From Chara braunii (taxonomy: Eukaryota; Streptophyta; Charophyceae; Charales; Characeae), in NCBI GenBank assembly GCA_003427395.1, contig BFEA01000811.1, forward strand, positions 369,045 through 411,973: a DNA stretch of 42,929 nt, read 5' to 3'. Below the pieces are notes generated by a model. The model was given only the letters and a program-made list of their open reading frames with translations, ran no database searches and had not been told where the DNA came from. A program made the translations under genes and the position numbers. This document shows positions 13,100 to 23,560 of the stretch, piece by piece; the first letter of the stretch is position 1, and every line of letters starts with the position of its first letter.

Positions 13100-13445
13100 C
13101 GGTGTCGAGCGCATCGGCCCCCGCGCGAGCGAGGGCCCTCCCGGCCGCGTCACGCAGGAGAAACTTAGGCTTTCAACTTTTTAGAGACAACTCGGGGACG
13201 ACATGGTAACCCGCGTCGACCCATTGCCGCTCCGGCTGAGTGCGTCAGCTGTACATCCCGCGGTCCCCTACGACAGGATAGGTTCTCGCGGGGCACAACT
13301 TACCTTCCCTAAGGGGCTGTCACCACCCTTAGGGACGTATCCCCGCCGAGCTACCGACCCACGTGCGAAGGCTTTTACAATGCAATTGCAAAGGTAGGTC
13401 GGCCGATGGCGTTTGCTCGTTCGCTGTAGCATAGGTATGCATGGT
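13100..13445 (+). repeat. Dispersed ~300-bp repeat, copy 2
   Basis: Matches copy 1 (100-390) and the reverse of copy 3 (21700-22045). GCGTCACGCAGGA lies near 13146, and GGCTGTCACCACCC.TAGGG.CGTATCCCCGC near 13315-13347. The segment GTGCGAAGGCTTTTACAATGCAATTGCAAAGGTAGGTCGGCCGATGG is shared closely with copy 3. Confidence 0.75.
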
Positions 13446-15295
13446 TAAATGCCAAAGTGGACCCGAACGTCGTCCGTCCCTGGGGCGCTGATCTCCCAGG
13501 AATCGGATCGACGTCGGTCGACTAAGACGTGATATTCCAAGCGTAAGAAAATCTCAATCAATCCTAGTCCCTTCTTTCAAAGACAATCAAAAGCTACTTA
13601 GACAAAACACTTTCAAATAAAGAAGACTCAGGTCAACGTAAGTTGACTTATCTTATGAAATCATTGCAATCATGCATACCACTCATTCAGATCAAGCCGA
13701 CAAAGGTTGACTTGACTTCCATCCAACGACGAGACATCATGAGTTGACTCGTCTTCGGATATCTCTCATCAACAGAAGGATAAAAACATGACTTATACGC
13801 ATAGTGACGCTCACATGGCGTCCGACCAAAATACCTTCACTCTGCCTGCCAAACGGCTGGACTGTCACGACTTTTCCGACTTGATGAGATGCGTTACCAA
13901 GTTCTTTCAGTCCATACCATACTGACTGCTAGCAAAGAAATGTTGGCATCCCAACTCTTAAGTAGAGCTGGGATGCCATTGCTTTAGTGATGACTTCACT
14001 ACTTTTCTAACTTTGGTGTGAATGCCATCTGCAAGTAATTCGGCTACCACTTGTACAAGTCAGCGACCAACTTGAACAATCGAACACTCGATGACCCATC
14101 AAAATCGAGGGTCCGCTCTCAAATTTTGTTGGTTGCTTTGTCCTCCTGGCCCTCGTTGGTCCTGCTAGGTATGGTCGTTTTCATCTTTCACTATCCAACC
14201 CTAGCTCGCCATATTGACCCTATTGGTCCTCGCTTCTTATGGCGCGGCCAACCACGACAAGAGTATCTATCCACGCTCTGTTTCAACTAGTAACCATGAA
14301 CCGAGCTTCTTATGGTCGAATTCTTCATGCACGAATGTCCCCTAAAATGACCGCTAAGGGATATCTTATAGCAGCTCCCCTTAACGCGAGGCGCTGAGAA
14401 CTTTAGGCTCTTCCGTGAGTAGGTGCATATCCTTTGCCTAGGAGGTGGTCTGGGATACCCCTCGTCCTCGTCCGAGCGAACCTCGGATTTCAGAAGTCGG
14501 GCTGGCTCCACCACAATAGCATGGTATCCCCCCACATAAGCGGTCCGCTCCGAGTCGATAGCAGGGCCGACCCCTAAGGCAGCGAACCCCTGCCTTAGAT
14601 GCCTCCTACGAAAATGAAAGATGTCTACCACGGTAGGCAAAATGATCCCTCGCCGACTGGCATCAAGGGTAATTTAGACGAAAAAAAGGGATCACAGAAG
14701 AGAAAGTCATTCAGCTAGACGGTCACAGACGGAGAGGGTCATTCGGGAAAGAACGGGTGTCCTCAGGAAAAATCTATGTCCAATTGATTCCTCCTTCTTT
14801 GTGTGATCGCTTCATTTCTCGTTGTCTACTAACTTCGCATTCCTTCAGCATACATACAAGTGAGCAACAAGAAACAAACACCATTTTCCCACTGTCATTT
14901 ACATGGTCAGATTCCCTTTTCTCAGGCATCCTTCTACCTACCTGCACAACAGATCAAACAACAGTTTCAAAACAAGACAATGCAACCCCAAACTTATGTC
15001 AGACTTCCATTCACATGTGCAACCGCACATTTCCCCTACCTTTTCAGTGAACACCCAAAGAACAGGTCAAGCAAAGTGTGGGTTCACACGGGTGTGAACG
15101 GGTCTGAGTCAAACTAATTGACATTGAGTGAAGTTGAATAGACGGCCCACTCAAGAAGACCGTGTAAGATCGCACACCAGAGAAGACAATCGTCACAACA
15201 AGTCGCCCGCAAGCGATCCACACCAGTCCCTAGAATGATCGTTTGCCGTGACACCCTCTAGTCACACAATCACCTCCCAGTAATCTAACGACGTC
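13446..15295. other. Unassigned intergenic sequence
   Basis: No supported gene, RNA or strong repeat was seen. A small TTGGCATCCCAACTCTTAAGTAGAGCTGGGATGCCATT palindrome at about 13942-13980 (arms TGGCATCCCA/TGGGATGCCA) is the only notable structure. Confidence 0.5.
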
Positions 15296-15299
15296 TTAG

Positions 15300-15880
15300 C
15301 GTCGCCGTCACCAACCGCATCACCACGCCATTGCCGTCAATACCAGAACAGCTGCCACAAAATGTCCCTCACAGTCTAAGCGCTTCCACGTCACCACCTA
15401 GAACGCGTTGCTGCCGCCGCAAAAGTTCAACAGCACCTCCGCGTCGCTGCCAAAAAAAACACCGTCGATGCCGGAAGATTTCGACAGCACATCCGCACCA
15501 CCATAGTCAAACCCAGTGCTGTCGCTGCAAGATTTCGGCAGCGCTTCCGCACTACGGCCGTCAAACCCACGTTGTTGCCACAAAATTTCGGCAGCGCTTC
15601 CGCGACACTACCTAGAATGCACTGCCGCCGCCGCAAAAACAGGCAGCGCTCTCGCTTCACTATCGCAAAAAAACGAGTGTCGCCGTCGTAAGACCCGGGC
15701 AGCACCTCAACGTCATCCCAATCTAAGTGTTGCCGCCGTAAAAGTTCGGCAGCGCTTCCGCGTCACCGCAGAAGAACGTGCCGTCATCGCTGCAAAAATC
15801 TGGGCAGCACCTCCCCTGCGTTACAAAAACAGCCGCCGACGTCACGCCACATGGGCAACACTTCCCCACTGCTGCTCAAA
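15300..15880. repeat. ~60-bp minisatellite, about nine degenerate units
   Basis: Units carry AAAATTTCGGCAGCGCTTCCGCG-like sequence followed by a variable part and TTGCCGCCGCAAAA. Starts fall near 15425, 15475, 15530, 15585, 15640, 15695, 15745 and 15800. Plus- and minus-strand frames through it repeat motifs such as KISAALPRH, but unit lengths are not constant multiples of three and frames break, so I treat it as non-coding. Confidence 0.7.
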
Positions 15881-16198
15881 GATGGCTGCCACCGTTGAAA
15901 ATCCGCTCAACATCTCCTTCACACACCACTATCACCAAGGTGGTGGCCATAGCGCACCTTGCAGTCCTCCGGCGCTCCTTCCTCCCTCCTTAATGAGATG
16001 GCGGCTATGGCTGTACTCCACAGCTATGGCCACCTCCAGCAATCTCTTCCTTTCTCCTGCAAACCTCCCTCACCGCCAGCAGCTCCGCTCCACCTCATTT
16101 CTCTGCAGCCAGCCAGCAGTTTCACAAGTGAGAGCCCAACATTGCTGCCAAGAATGCTTGGCTGTTGGGGCCAGAGGCTGCTTTTATAACCAGAGAAG
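15881..16198. other. Unassigned sequence after the minisatellite
   Basis: An open frame continues from the minisatellite into this segment, but it has no recognisable protein features. Confidence 0.4.
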
Positions 16199-16788
16199 TG
16201 GCTAAGGCAGCCACTCTGCCTCAGCCAAAACTCGGATCTGAGGCCATCCCTTGATCTAGCTCATGATCAAGGGCCGGATTTTGATCTCAGACTTGAAAAA
16301 CTCAGGTCCCAGGCTCAGGTATTAAACCTGGCCTGTCATTCTGGCCGGATTCAGCCTTAAATTGGCTGATTCCAGCCAGATGCAGGAGCCTGTTCATCTC
16401 GAACAGGCATCTGCCTGTCCATTCCCACAGGGTGCGCACCTATGCTGCACCTACAGCCAGGTGCACAGCTTTTCCCCCCTTTTTTTTTTTTTTTTTTTTT
16501 CTCCCTGTCTGTACTTACCTCACGGCCGCGACCACATACACGACCGTTTCCCTTCCTCTTCCCCTCAATCCTTTCTTTTCTTTTTTCTCTTTTTCTTTTC
16601 TTTGTCTCCCCCCCTCTCGTTCTTTTGTGCAGGGGGCAACTTGTTTCCAAAACGAGCAGCCACCCCTTAGTCATTTCACAGACTAAACTAAGGTCAAGCT
16701 CAGTAGGGGTTTTCATCCCTCTGCCCAGCTCACGCCTAAACCTGGACGCCATAGGTGCCAGGTTCAGGGCTCGACATTCATGCTGCCT

Positions 16789-16838
<50 letters not shown>

Positions 16839-17095
16839 GTTATTCTGTTGGCTTTGCCAACAGTCACGTCCCCTCGTGGCATGCCCACAAACTGTTGAAA
16901 TACAGGCTTCGAGTTCGAGTCCCCACAGTGGCCGAGATTAGGCCTCGCCGTATGGGCTGCTCCAAAAGGAGCCAGCCCAAAGTCGCATGCAGATTTGATC
17001 CTTGCATCTGCAGGGTGAAAGTCTGATGCTATAACCTACTGGGCTGGCTCCTATTCCACATAGGAATAGGAGTTGCTCTTCTATATGAAGAGCTC
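16199..17095. repeat. Dense run of consecutive hairpins around poly-T tracts
   Basis: Left block hairpins: TGGCTAAGGCAG/CTGCCTCAGCCA (16199-16227), CCCTTGATC/GATCAAGGG (16248-16273), CAGG-AGGT/ACCT-CCTG (about 16309-16335), TGGCCGGATTCAGCC/GGCTGATTCCAGCCA (16342-16378), a stem with CCTGTTC/GAACAGG (about 16380-16412) and GCACCT/AGGTGC (about 16446-16466). Right block: CTGTTGGC/GCCAACAG, GGGCTGCTCC/GGAGCCAGCCC, TGCAGAT/ATCTGCA, CTCCTATTCC/GGAATAGGAG and CTCTTC/GAAGAG, from about 16848 to 17095. T tracts lie at 16480-16500 and 16790-16837. Confidence 0.7.
16878..16940 (+). repeat. tRNA-derived SINE-like head, second copy
   Basis: CTGTTGAAATACAG followed by GAGTTCGAGTCCCC reproduces the anticodon-arm and B-box-like pair seen at 4963-4993 and 23518-23545. 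The A-box region is degenerate. A 48-nt T run lies immediately upstream. Confidence 0.5.
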
Positions 17096-17622
17096 AACCC
17101 CCCATACCCTTACGTGGCCCTACACAGGCCTTGCCCGCACCCCTGAATGTCCCCAATTGCGAACCGGGCGTGGCGCTATCCGCATAGTGGCACCCCGTCG
17201 ACCTAGCACGCATGCCACCACCATGGACACGGCGCACTCCCCTGTGGAGCCCTTCCAAGCCCTAAAATCCCGCGGCCAACGACCGCGCACGCCACTTTTG
17301 AGGTGGTGTGGATCTAATCCCAATCTCCCTACTGCCGCACACGACTATGGCTCTGTTGAATGCCGTGGTCAATGGTGATTCCCTCCATTACTGCTGCTTC
17401 AACCGGATGTCAACGGCGCCCTACACTAAGGTCACCGTATGTCGACGGCGCCAACGACGTCAATAACGTTAGCAACGTTACCGTCATCATGCCTCAACCT
17501 CATCATCAACTTCAAACATTTTAGGTTGGTCTGAATCAACTTTGACAATGTCTATCTCATTAATTTTTTCAACAAAAAAAGTCGGCCAGTGTCTGACCTT
17601 GAAAAACTCGGGCAGAAACCCT
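17096..17622. other. Unassigned intergenic sequence
   Basis: No supported gene. A short GTCAACGGCGCC / GTCGACGGCGCC duplication lies near 17408 and 17442. Confidence 0.5.
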
Positions 17623-18157
17623 CACAGGGGTTTCTGTCCCGACACCGGGTATCAGCATTGGTCTGCATGACAGGGATCTTTGTATACTTTGATTCTGCTG
17701 CCATAGTCAACCGATGCGTTGTCAATTCATAGGATGTTCGTGAGTTGATTTGTTGTTTGGACGCCGAGCACCAAGCTGGGGAATGACATTGATTCATTAA
17801 TAATGATGACGAGATTATTCCAACATTTTCATTTTATGAGCTCTGTTGCGTTTTTATCTGATGTATACCAAGTTGCAATTTTATTTTCACAGGGGTTTCT
17901 GTCCCGACACCGGGTATCGGCATTGGTCTGCATGACAGGGATCTTTGAATACTTTGATTCTGCTGCCATAGTCAACCGATGCGTTGTCAATTCATAGGAT
18001 GTTAGTGAGTTGTAATGATTTTTTGTCTCGACGCCGAGCACCAAGCTGGGGAATGGCATTGATTCATTAATAATGATGACGAGATTATTCCAACATTTTC
18101 ATTTTATGAGCTCTGTTGTGTTCTTATCTGATGTATACCAAGTTGCAATTTTATTTT
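17623..18157. repeat. 265-270-bp tandem duplication
   Basis: Unit 1 is 17623-17887 and unit 2 is 17888-18157, about 90 percent identical with small indels. Each starts CACAGGGGTTTCTGTCCCGACACCGGGTATC and ends ACCAAGTTGCAATTTTATTTT. Upstream of unit 1, GAAACCC pairs with GGGTTTC, resembling the ACCCTTAC..GGGT palindrome of other repeats. Mirror frames on both strands repeat for the same reason and are not genes. Confidence 0.9.
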
Positions 18158-18314
18158 TTGTCCGAGGTCACGACTATCTGCTTTCATATCTATAATGCGG
18201 CATGGTTTCTAAATTTCGTTATTGCTCATTTCCTTGCGTAGGAACTGCGTAAAAAAAAGACAAGGGTGACCATAAGAGAAGAGTCGAAGAGGAAGAAGAG
18301 GATAGGAGGACAAA

Positions 18315-18515
18315 GTGGGAGACATACTGCGACATACACGGTGGGACACAGACTCTGACATACACAGCAAACAGACTGTGACAAACACAGTGGGACATGG
18401 ACTGTGACATACACGATAAGACAGACTGTGACGTATGATGCAGGACATAGACTGTGACATACACAGTGAAAACATATTGTGACGAACACGGTAATATACA
18501 GAGAAGATACAGACT
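18315..18515. repeat. ~30-bp minisatellite
   Basis: About seven units of the type AGACTGTGACATACACAGTGGGACAT, with variants ACAGACTCTGACATACACAGC and TAGACTGTGACATACACAGTG. A Cys/Val-rich minus-strand frame runs through it as a by-product. Confidence 0.75.
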
Positions 18516-20080
18516 CAAAACCCGTGGACACATTGTCACACAGTGACGTGAACACAAAAGAGTCTTTACGATTTAGACCCCAAATTGTGACCACAACATA
18601 AAAAGGGTCATGTTGACCAGGACTTAATGGCTCGAGCACCAGTCCAAAATGCAGGCCCGTCGACCAAAACAACAACAGGCCGTGAGAGAGGGGCACTGAG
18701 ACATACACACCTTGCAACTTCAGCTACTGGGCTGATAACCCCAGACGCTCAGAGGTTGGGTGTGGACCACGCCAGACCAGTCCAACACCACAAAGGACTG
18801 AACAACCTCTTACTCGTGCAAATTGCTTACTCAATGAAGAAGTGTTGCGGCGGTTTGTGCACCGATGAGAGGTGCAAAAATATTGATAGAGTGTCGTGTG
18901 TGCAGAGGAATGCAGGAACCTAAGTCAAAATAGGCTTAGAAGCCGAAGGTCGACCATAACCAAAAACTAGCTACAAAAGAGAGAGAGCCTCACAATCGCA
19001 GCATCAACAAGCATGCGTACTTTGATGTGTGTGTGTACGTGTGTGTGTGGGATATTCAGGGTAGGTCCTAGTTGGATGAAAAAGTGTTTTATGCGGAAAT
19101 AGTATTGAATGATGGATACCATAGCCATGTTCAAAAGGAAGTTGAATCTGATTATATTCCTGACCAGGTCCATACCTTTGAGTTCTATGGATACCTTGTG
19201 TCAGATCATATTGTCATTATGCCATCCTTCCCGATGATTACTCATTATTTCTATTATTATTTATTATTACTATTGATTACTATTGACGTTACTATTCCTT
19301 GTTATTTTATTATTGGTGTTATTATTATTACTATTATTGAAGTACTGATATTAATGATATTCCGACAGCATAAGGTAAAAAGGGGGTCAGGAATGGAAAG
19401 AGGTGCAAGGGGAAAAAGGGAGAGTCATTATGAATTACAACTGAACCTACCTCCTCCACCCTTGTCTCTGCTCCCATACCTAAACCTCTCTTCCACCAAT
19501 GCTATTAAAACAATGGTTACAATAAATGATACTCTGAAGAAAAAGGTATTATCCTTAGGGACTTCAGTTTCCTCTCTTGCACAGCTTAAACATACCCAAA
19601 TGACAGGGCGATTGTGGGAGCTCTGCCGGAGTTCAGGAGAGACTCTGGAGGCAGGGAAACAGTAAGGTACGCACACTTCGACCTAACCATAAATTTAAAA
19701 TCTATAACCTTCAAGTAATTACCAATGCTTGTAATAATAGAGAGAATACTTTGGGTTAGAATTTTTTCAAGACTAAATTCAAGCAAGGCCACCTGACCAA
19801 TGATAAGAGAAGGGGTTCAAAGTGGATTCAAGATTTGGGCATATTGTTGGTCGGATATTGTGATAATGGACTACATCAACTTATTCTTGCTCTACAATGA
19901 CTCAAGCCTACATCCTCTCAAAAATCCAAAACTAACAAGGTCCGAGGATCAGTCGGAAGACCTTTAAGTCATGGGGTACATGTCCCGTATGCCTTACCCG
20001 CATAATCTTGAAGTTTTCCGAATGACCCAAGGCTCAAAAGTCGTCAAAGGAAACGACCAATGTTGTCAGAAAACATGTAT
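18516..20080. other. Unassigned sequence, TAT-rich near 19235-19350
   Basis: No supported gene. A 197-codon plus-strand frame from 19072 crosses the TAT-rich stretch and shows no family motifs. Confidence 0.45.
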
Positions 20081-20082
20081 AA

Positions 20083-20551
20083 ACGAAAGGATGAGCAAGG
20101 CTCCGAGAAACCTGCCCTATCGCAATAATGATACGGACGGTGATAAGAGAAGCGAGACTCCGAGAAACCTGCCTTATCACCAACCAATCGTGTGTCAGTA
20201 CAAGTGAGCGATAGGAGGAGCTAGGCTCCGAGAAGCCTGCCCTATCACAAGGATAGCATAGGGGGTGATAAGAGAAGCGAGACTCCGAGAAGTCTGCCTT
20301 ATCACCAACAAACCCTGTATTCAAACAAGTGATAGGAGGAGCGAGGCCTCTTAAAGCCTGCCCTATCGCTTGGGTTACACGAGTAAGGGAGGTGGTGATA
20401 AGAGAAGCAAGGCTCCGAGAAACTTGCCTTATTGTCCACCAACTGTGCTTCAATATCAAGCAGTGATAGGAGAAGCGAGACCCTACAAGGTCTGCCCTAT
20501 CACAAGCAGACACCTAATAAAAGGTGGGTAGATCCCGAACGGTCTACCGTA
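20083..20551. repeat. Array of 41-nt stem-loops with covarying stems
   Basis: Units at about 20083-20123, 20140-20180, 20208-20248, 20265-20305, 20329-20369, 20395-20435 and 20463-20503, with a diverged one at about 20525-20550; start-to-start spacing is 57-68 bp. Each has an outer 8-bp stem, a one-sided AGAA-type bulge, an inner stem with a bulged G and a hexaloop, usually CCGAGA. The outer stem is GTGATAAG/CTTATCAC or G(T/C)GATAGG/CCTATC(A/G)C. The inner stem is AGGCT/AGCCT, AGACT/AGTCT or AGACC/GGTCT in the best units. Bases change in pairs, so folding rather than sequence is kept. Units 1, 2 and 6 carry inner-stem mismatches. Confidence 0.85.
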
Positions 20552-21690
20552 CTATTATTAACCTCCTCAATAAACCTGGATCAACCAATTACTGACAGAC
20601 TACTTCTGATTCTATTAAGGTGAGGATGGTGGGATCTTGGCCCTAAGAGACTCATCCCTTTATATCGAAATCTCTGATTTGATTCCTATAACATTACTCC
20701 TTTCAAAGATGGATTGACAATGTCGCTTGTGTTTGTCGATAAAAGAGCCAAGAAAAAGACTTTTGATAAAACGGTTCTCAAAAGAAAAATTATGTAGGAT
20801 CACAACAACCTGGCAATTAGAAAAGGATAGAGGCTAGCCACCGATGAACGTCGATTTCTAGGTCACAGATCTCGAAGGAATACTTTTAGATCCCGATATA
20901 GAAAATGAGATGTTAAATTTCTTTCGGAATGTGCTGTGCCGACAAGTTTCCAACATTATTGGAGAAATTACTGAAGAAAACCTGTAAGAACTGTAATTCT
21001 GTTATCATTGGATGATAGGTCGGTAGAATTCTGACTCCACTTCCGTATGGCTTGATACCCACACTTATGTCAAAACCAAGAAAAAGGAACGAACGAATCT
21101 TCCTCTGTATCTAAGCCTGAAATGTCCTGGTCACTCTCAAAGGTCTTTTGAAAAGTGGAGGGGGCTAGGCAGGAAGAGTCAGGAGTAAGAAGAAGTGTTG
21201 TTTTAAGGTTTTGGGGAGTAAAGGACTTGCTATGAATTTGTGTAAAGGTATACGCTTGTAGCGCATTCTGTGTATGCATTTGCGTGCGTGTATGTGACTT
21301 TTCTTGCATTGGCACAGGTGTTGAGTCGTGAATTGTTTCCTGAACCTGGGTGGTCATCTAGGATATTCGGACAAGGTGCACCACAATTGTGAAACTGAGG
21401 TCTACCACTCATTCGCCCCCTAATATACATATACTTACATATATATATGAACAAGGCTCTATTTTGGGCCAAGCTTAGGCAAGTTATTATCTAGGATTCT
21501 GTTGATATCTTGGGAAAGTGGTAAATTTCAAAAGGAGTTAGATATCAGCGTTTCTCATATGGTTAACAAGGAACATAAACTCGCTATCATGAATAGCTAA
21601 GCGTGGAAGACTGTCCGAAAAAGGTCGCCCTAATTAGGTAGTCGGTCCGAGGAATTTAGCTCATTGGCGCACGATATACGGATCATTTTT
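20552..21690. other. Unassigned intergenic sequence
   Basis: No supported gene or strong repeat. Confidence 0.5.
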
Positions 21691-21699
21691 AAGGCGTTC

Positions 21700-22045
21700 T
21701 ACCGCGCGTATACCTATGCTACAACGATCGAGAAAAACACCATCGGCTGACCTACCTCTGCAATTGCATGTAAAAGCCTTCGGACGTGGGTAAGTAGCTC
21801 AGCAGGGATACGCCCACCTAAAGGATGGTGACAGCCCACGGGTGGAGGTAAGTTGTACCTCGCGGGATCTTTGACCTGTCGCGGGGATCCGCGAGAGGTA
21901 TAGCACGCGTGCACGGTCGGAGTGGTGTTCTCGCTGAGGTGACTTAAAACTCATGCGTGATGCAACCGTGAGGTCCGACACAAGAATTGCTTTACGTCTG
22001 GGTGAGGGACCGCCGCGTGCGACAGGTGGCGCCGTTGCTGGGGAT
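21700..22045 (-). repeat. Dispersed ~300-bp repeat, copy 3
   Basis: Reverse orientation to copies 1 and 2. Its plus strand shows GTAGCTCAGCAGGGATACGCCCACC (about 21794-21818), resembling a tRNA A-box region. The minus strand carries GGCTGTCACCATCC, GCTTTTACATGCAATTGCAGAGGTAGGTCAGCCGATGG and the upstream GGCGCCACCTGTCGC...GACCGTGCACGCGTGC part shared with copy 1. Confidence 0.75.
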
Positions 22046-22524
22046 CTCGCTTCCTAACAGAGGTCCTTAGTGAACGAACTCGGGTAAGGCAAGACGATGA
22101 TCTAGGCAGAACGACAACTTAGAACTTACTATCAAACAAGGTTTGACTAGGGATTTTGAGTTAAGGGATTGTGAGTATAGGATAATTTGGGGACTAGTAG
22201 AAAATTTTGATGCTAAAGGAAAGAAAGGGATTTCAGTAAGACATTGTCAAGGACAACCGATAATAAATGTTATTCTAAGCAAAGTAAACATATTACATAA
22301 ATCCTAGATTATCAAAGACGTTAATTAACACTCTTCCTTTGCTCAAAGCAAATAGTATGGCACCCAAGGATCGTGGGACCGATACAGGAAGAGGCAGAGA
22401 CAGCAGGCAAGGAAAGACCTTTGAAAGACCTATAAATTTGACAAAAAGTGGGAAGACTGGAAGGAAGAAGATGAGGGACTAGAAGAGAAGGAGGAAGGGA
22501 TGAGGGCGCGAAGGCATCAAGATG
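22046..22524. other. Unassigned intergenic sequence
   Basis: No supported gene; the 199-codon minus-strand frame ending at 22321 lies largely in the following dispersed repeat. Confidence 0.45.
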
Positions 22525-23115
22525 AGTGGCGTTGTCAGGGCGAATACCCTTACACGGGTATCTGCCCTGTTTTTTGCAAGTGACAGAAAATTCAGGCAAT
22601 TCGGATTTGTCGGGTGACCACGCAGTGTGTCGAGATCGTCTGAGTGTCGGCTGAGGGTCGTTTCGAATAGGAAGAGTGAGTGAGCGCGCAGTTTTAAGGC
22701 GCGAGTGTGATTTTGTTCTCTTGTGTTGATCGGAGAGTCGGTGTAATTGACCGACTGAGTCTAAATGGCGGTTGGCTTGGCGCATGGAATGGCGTGCGTA
22801 GTGACCACGGTACAGTTGGGGCCCGTCGGCGTCGACGTTTAGTTGCCGTAGGTGCAAATGCGGGCTGAGGAACAACCCAGGGCATTTCTTGGCCCTGAGC
22901 ACTGCGCAACGCCACTTCATATAGGATTTCGCGCCTGTTGGTTTCAGGCTTGGGCTTAACCCTATAGGTTACGGTGCAGGACTTGTGAGACAGAGGTGCA
23001 AGGTTCGAGGCGAGCAAGCGGCGGCATGAGAGCGGCGGAGCTTGGAAGGGACTGAGGGGTTGAGGGTCCCGCAGGACTATCCCCCTTAGTTTTGTCGAGG
23101 GAGTCCCGGTTACAG
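22525..23115 (+). repeat. Dispersed ~600-bp repeat, copy Y
   Basis: Homologous along its length to 4120-4765, starting with the ATACCCTTACACGGGTAT palindrome and ending with GGACTATCCCCCTTAGTTTTG. It is followed by a T tract (about 23153-23174), a minisatellite and a tRNA-like head, the same order (repeat, T-rich, tRNA-like) as after copy X. Confidence 0.8.
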
Positions 23116-23179
23116 GCCCTTGCGCTGAACGTTGGTCCGATTTGTCTACATCATTTTTTTTTTTTTTTTTTTTTACCCC

Positions 23180-23345
23180 GATGTGCTTTGAGCCGGAGAC
23201 CTGCGGCATAGCCTGTGGCTGCTGCAGACCGAAAGGTCAAGGTCCAACCAGTAGCTGCAGCTCTTCGAGGGGTCGCGGTCAGGGCCGTAGCTGCTAGGGT
23301 ACGAAAGGTCGAGGTCGTATCTGCTGTAGTCCGAAAGGCCAAAGC
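23180..23345. repeat. Short GC-rich minisatellite
   Basis: Four degenerate units of GTAGCTGCTG..GT.CGAAAGGTCGAGGTC, 30-45 bp each. Confidence 0.6.
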
Positions 23346-23485
23346 CGCAAAGCTGCGGTACCAGGAAGGCTGACTGATTTCCCAGGGTGACCGGTGGGAG
23401 GTGACCCGGGGTTGGTTAAAACGAATGGCCAGGGGCCGAGGTCCACCTGTGCTGGGACGGCGGTACCACGGCTGCTGCTAGGACC

Positions 23486-23560
23486 CAAGGGCCCAACTCA
23501 GTGGGAACACCCTTGAACTGTTGAAATACAGACCTATGTCCGAATCCAGATTATGGAACT
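23486..23560 (+). repeat. tRNA-derived SINE-like head, third copy
   Basis: A-box-like CAACTCAGTGGGAACAC, anticodon-arm-like CTGTTGAAATACAG and B-box-like TGTCCGAATCCA in order. The CTGT/ACAG stem is identical to that of the 16.9-kb copy. Downstream palindromes such as GGGGCACTGCCCC follow, as hairpins do in that copy. Confidence 0.5.

Noticed and set aside
15516-16205. 229-codon plus-strand ORF with repeated KISAALPRH-like peptides
   Set aside because: Follows the 60-bp minisatellite; units do not keep one frame and the tail has no family resemblance.
17552-18059. Two near-identical short ORFs on each strand
   Set aside because: They repeat because the DNA is tandemly duplicated; there is no evidence of coding.
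20034-20513. 159-codon minus-strand ORF with repeated IRQVSRSLASLIT
   Set aside because: Coincides with the stem-loop array. Base changes keep stems rather than the amino-acid sequence, so RNA or DNA folding explains it better.
20083-20551. CRISPR-like array
   Set aside because: Repeats are only partly identical, internally palindromic and irregularly spaced, the genome is eukaryotic and no cas genes are present.
22321-22920. 199-codon minus-strand ORF, partly echoed at 4094-4339
   Set aside because: Lies mostly within the dispersed ~600-bp repeat; the echo follows from DNA homology, and no codon-level conservation is evident by eye.
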